Under the pieces are notes generated by a model. That model was not told where the DNA came from and did not search any database. It worked only from the letters and a program-made list of their open reading frames with translations. The translations under genes were made by a program, and so were the position numbers. From the NCBI GenBank assembly GCA_965662355.1, contig CBFIHP010000056.1, positions 1 to 7,234 on the forward strand: a stretch of DNA of 7,234 nucleotides, given 5' to 3'. Shown here one piece after another: positions 6,573 through 7,234 of the stretch; positions within the stretch are counted from its first letter, which is position 1; each line of letters opens with the position of its first letter. This stretch comes from GCA-2683825 sp965662355 (GTDB taxonomy: Bacteria > Planctomycetota > UBA1135 > GCA-002686595).

Positions 6573-7061
6573 CTATGCGGGAGTGCCGCTTGCGGCCATC
6601 CAGCCCAGCAGGGGTCCAATATCGACGGCGAGTTCTCCCTCGATGAAACTGGCACCGTTATCCGCGTGCACGATCCGGTGCTTGATTTTTCATTCGCCAC
6701 CGATTTTCTCGGGGGAGCTCTCGTGCCACCCGGAAATGAACGTGTGCACCTTCTCGGGCCGGCTCAGCATTCCTGTCACTGTGCAGCGATGCCGGGCATG
6801 ATCTCCGTCGATATCGACGAGATGATTGGTCATGGAGTGGCGCGTGCCGGGGAGTAATCGGATGTGCGCGTGTATGAAATCATGCAGCGCCTGCTGCCCG
6901 ATAGACTGCGTCCGGCTTCCGTCGGACTCAACCTCGAAGATCCCATCCTCGGCGAAACAGTTGAGCCAGGCTTCGGCGTCATACTCATCGCCCGCGTGGG
7001 CATAACGTGAAAAGACGTCTTCGACCGCGAGTCGCTCGCTCAGTGCGTTCTCGTCGGTCAT
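6573..7061 (-). CDS. SnoaL/NTF2-like protein interrupted by an in-frame UGA
   Basis: From ATG 7061 the frame encodes 123 residues to a TGA at 6692-6690, then continues in frame for 38 codons to TAG at 6575-6573, 162 positions in all, a normal SnoaL_4 length. The first part has the family pattern: LAVEDVFSRYAHAGDEYDAE (11-30), WLNCFAEDGIFEVESDG (32-48), RHSMTNHLVDIDGDHARHR (74-92) and HTFISGWHES. Proteins of this fold usually continue with DGEW(K/R)I-H-R. Here the sequence is IGGE-UGA-KIKHRIVH, so UGA replaces the expected Trp codon TGG. The remaining FIEGELAVDIGPLLGWMAAS also reads as genuine protein. Family members are small cone-shaped barrels, often ketosteroid isomerase- or hydratase-like; the activity here is unknown. 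The interruption could be a nonsense mutation, a sequencing error, stop readthrough or recoding. A strict annotation would stop at 6690 and lose the last beta strand. Confidence 0.75.
6652..6681 (-). promoter_or_regulatory. Hairpin downstream of the in-frame UGA in the SnoaL-like gene
   Basis: On the minus strand GCACCG (6681-6676) pairs with CGGTGC (6657-6652). After a small internal loop (G opposite AA), ATC (6674-6672) pairs with GAT (6662-6660). This leaves a 9-base apical loop that begins with G, 18 bases after the UGA at 6692-6690. The geometry resembles a bacterial SECIS, but the upper stem is only 3 bp and the position replaces a structural Trp, so function is doubtful. Confidence 0.25.
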
Positions 7062-7234
7062 TCCCGTTCGTTCTCATGGCCTGATCGAAGCCGATGCAAA
7101 ACGACCCGCAAAGAGTCGCCGTATCGATCGGGTTGGGGACATAGGCCACTCAAGCCGCCTTGAACCCTTTGTGAGAATTGCTTTTGATCTTGAGTGCCAC
7201 AGGGGAGTGCCGAGCGAACGTGCGAATGCACGTT
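7062..7234. other. Upstream region of the SnoaL-like gene with nested repeats
   Basis: No gene is firmly supported here. CACTCAAG (7147-7154) and CTTGAGTG (7189-7196) are inverted repeats 34 bases apart, and the first also sits in a smaller hairpin, TCAAG-CCGC-CTTGA (7150-7163). GAGTGCC occurs twice directly (7192-7198 and 7205-7211). The last 18 bases are AACGTGC-GAAT-GCACGTT, a perfect 7-bp hairpin cut by the edge. On the minus strand a short open frame ends at TGA 7152-7150 with ALKIKSNSHKGFKAA and could be the end of an upstream gene; at 27 codons this is not proof. The region probably contains the SnoaL-like gene's promoter. Confidence 0.35.

Noticed and set aside
1634..6692. UGA decoded as Trp throughout (alternative genetic code)
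   Set aside because: Trp is encoded by TGG in all genes here, TGA is the natural stop of several genes, and the GrdB-like UGA aligns with a Sec position rather than Trp.
6428..6700. A 90-codon minus-strand open frame between the lipoprotein and SnoaL-like genes
   Set aside because: It overlaps the in-frame continuation of the SnoaL-like gene in another frame and has no recognisable content.
7150..7172. GGGTTCAAG on the minus strand resembling a tRNA T-loop
   Set aside because: No matching acceptor stem, anticodon arm or D arm surrounds it.

Overview
The window is high-GC bacterial DNA with compact genes. It reads like a selenocysteine-using proteobacterium or relative (Desulfobacterota, Myxococcota or Binatota-like would fit), but this placement is inference from composition and gene families and is weak. 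No rRNA, tRNA, CRISPR array or recognisable transposase is visible.

Left half (1-3209): a leftward operon and a divergent regulator. The first operon gene (2167 to 860, minus) belongs to the GrdB/PrdB-like selenoprotein B family. It is split by an in-frame UGA at 1634-1636, and the reading continues in frame on both sides with family sequence (LVPV-UGA-PNCTRA). A GC-rich hairpin begins 11 bases after the UGA, in the position expected for a bacterial SECIS element. A plain ORF caller would report two separate proteins here. Twenty bases downstream is a TauD/TfdA-type Fe(II)/2-oxoglutarate dioxygenase gene, which runs off the left edge. Divergent from this pair is an AraC-family regulator (2223-3209, plus). 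The short gap between them holds two inverted repeats that could be operators.

Middle (3248-5042, plus): a second, unrelated iron oxygenase of the CmcJ/NvfI type, followed one base later by a small single-pass membrane protein of unknown function. The two look translationally coupled. A hairpin lies in the convergent gap that follows.

Right half (5130-7061, minus): an outer-membrane-type lipoprotein with an LssY_C-like domain, and upstream of it a SnoaL/NTF2-like gene. The SnoaL-like frame is interrupted by UGA exactly where the family normally has Trp (GE-UGA-KIKHRIVH), then continues for 38 good codons. It may be a nonsense mutation, a readthrough stop or a second recoded UGA. A hairpin sits at the same distance behind it as in the GrdB-like gene. 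The last 173 bases contain several short inverted and direct repeats and no firmly supported gene.

The most notable content is the unit formed by the selenoprotein B-like gene, the dioxygenase and the AraC regulator, together with the second in-frame UGA in the SnoaL-like gene.
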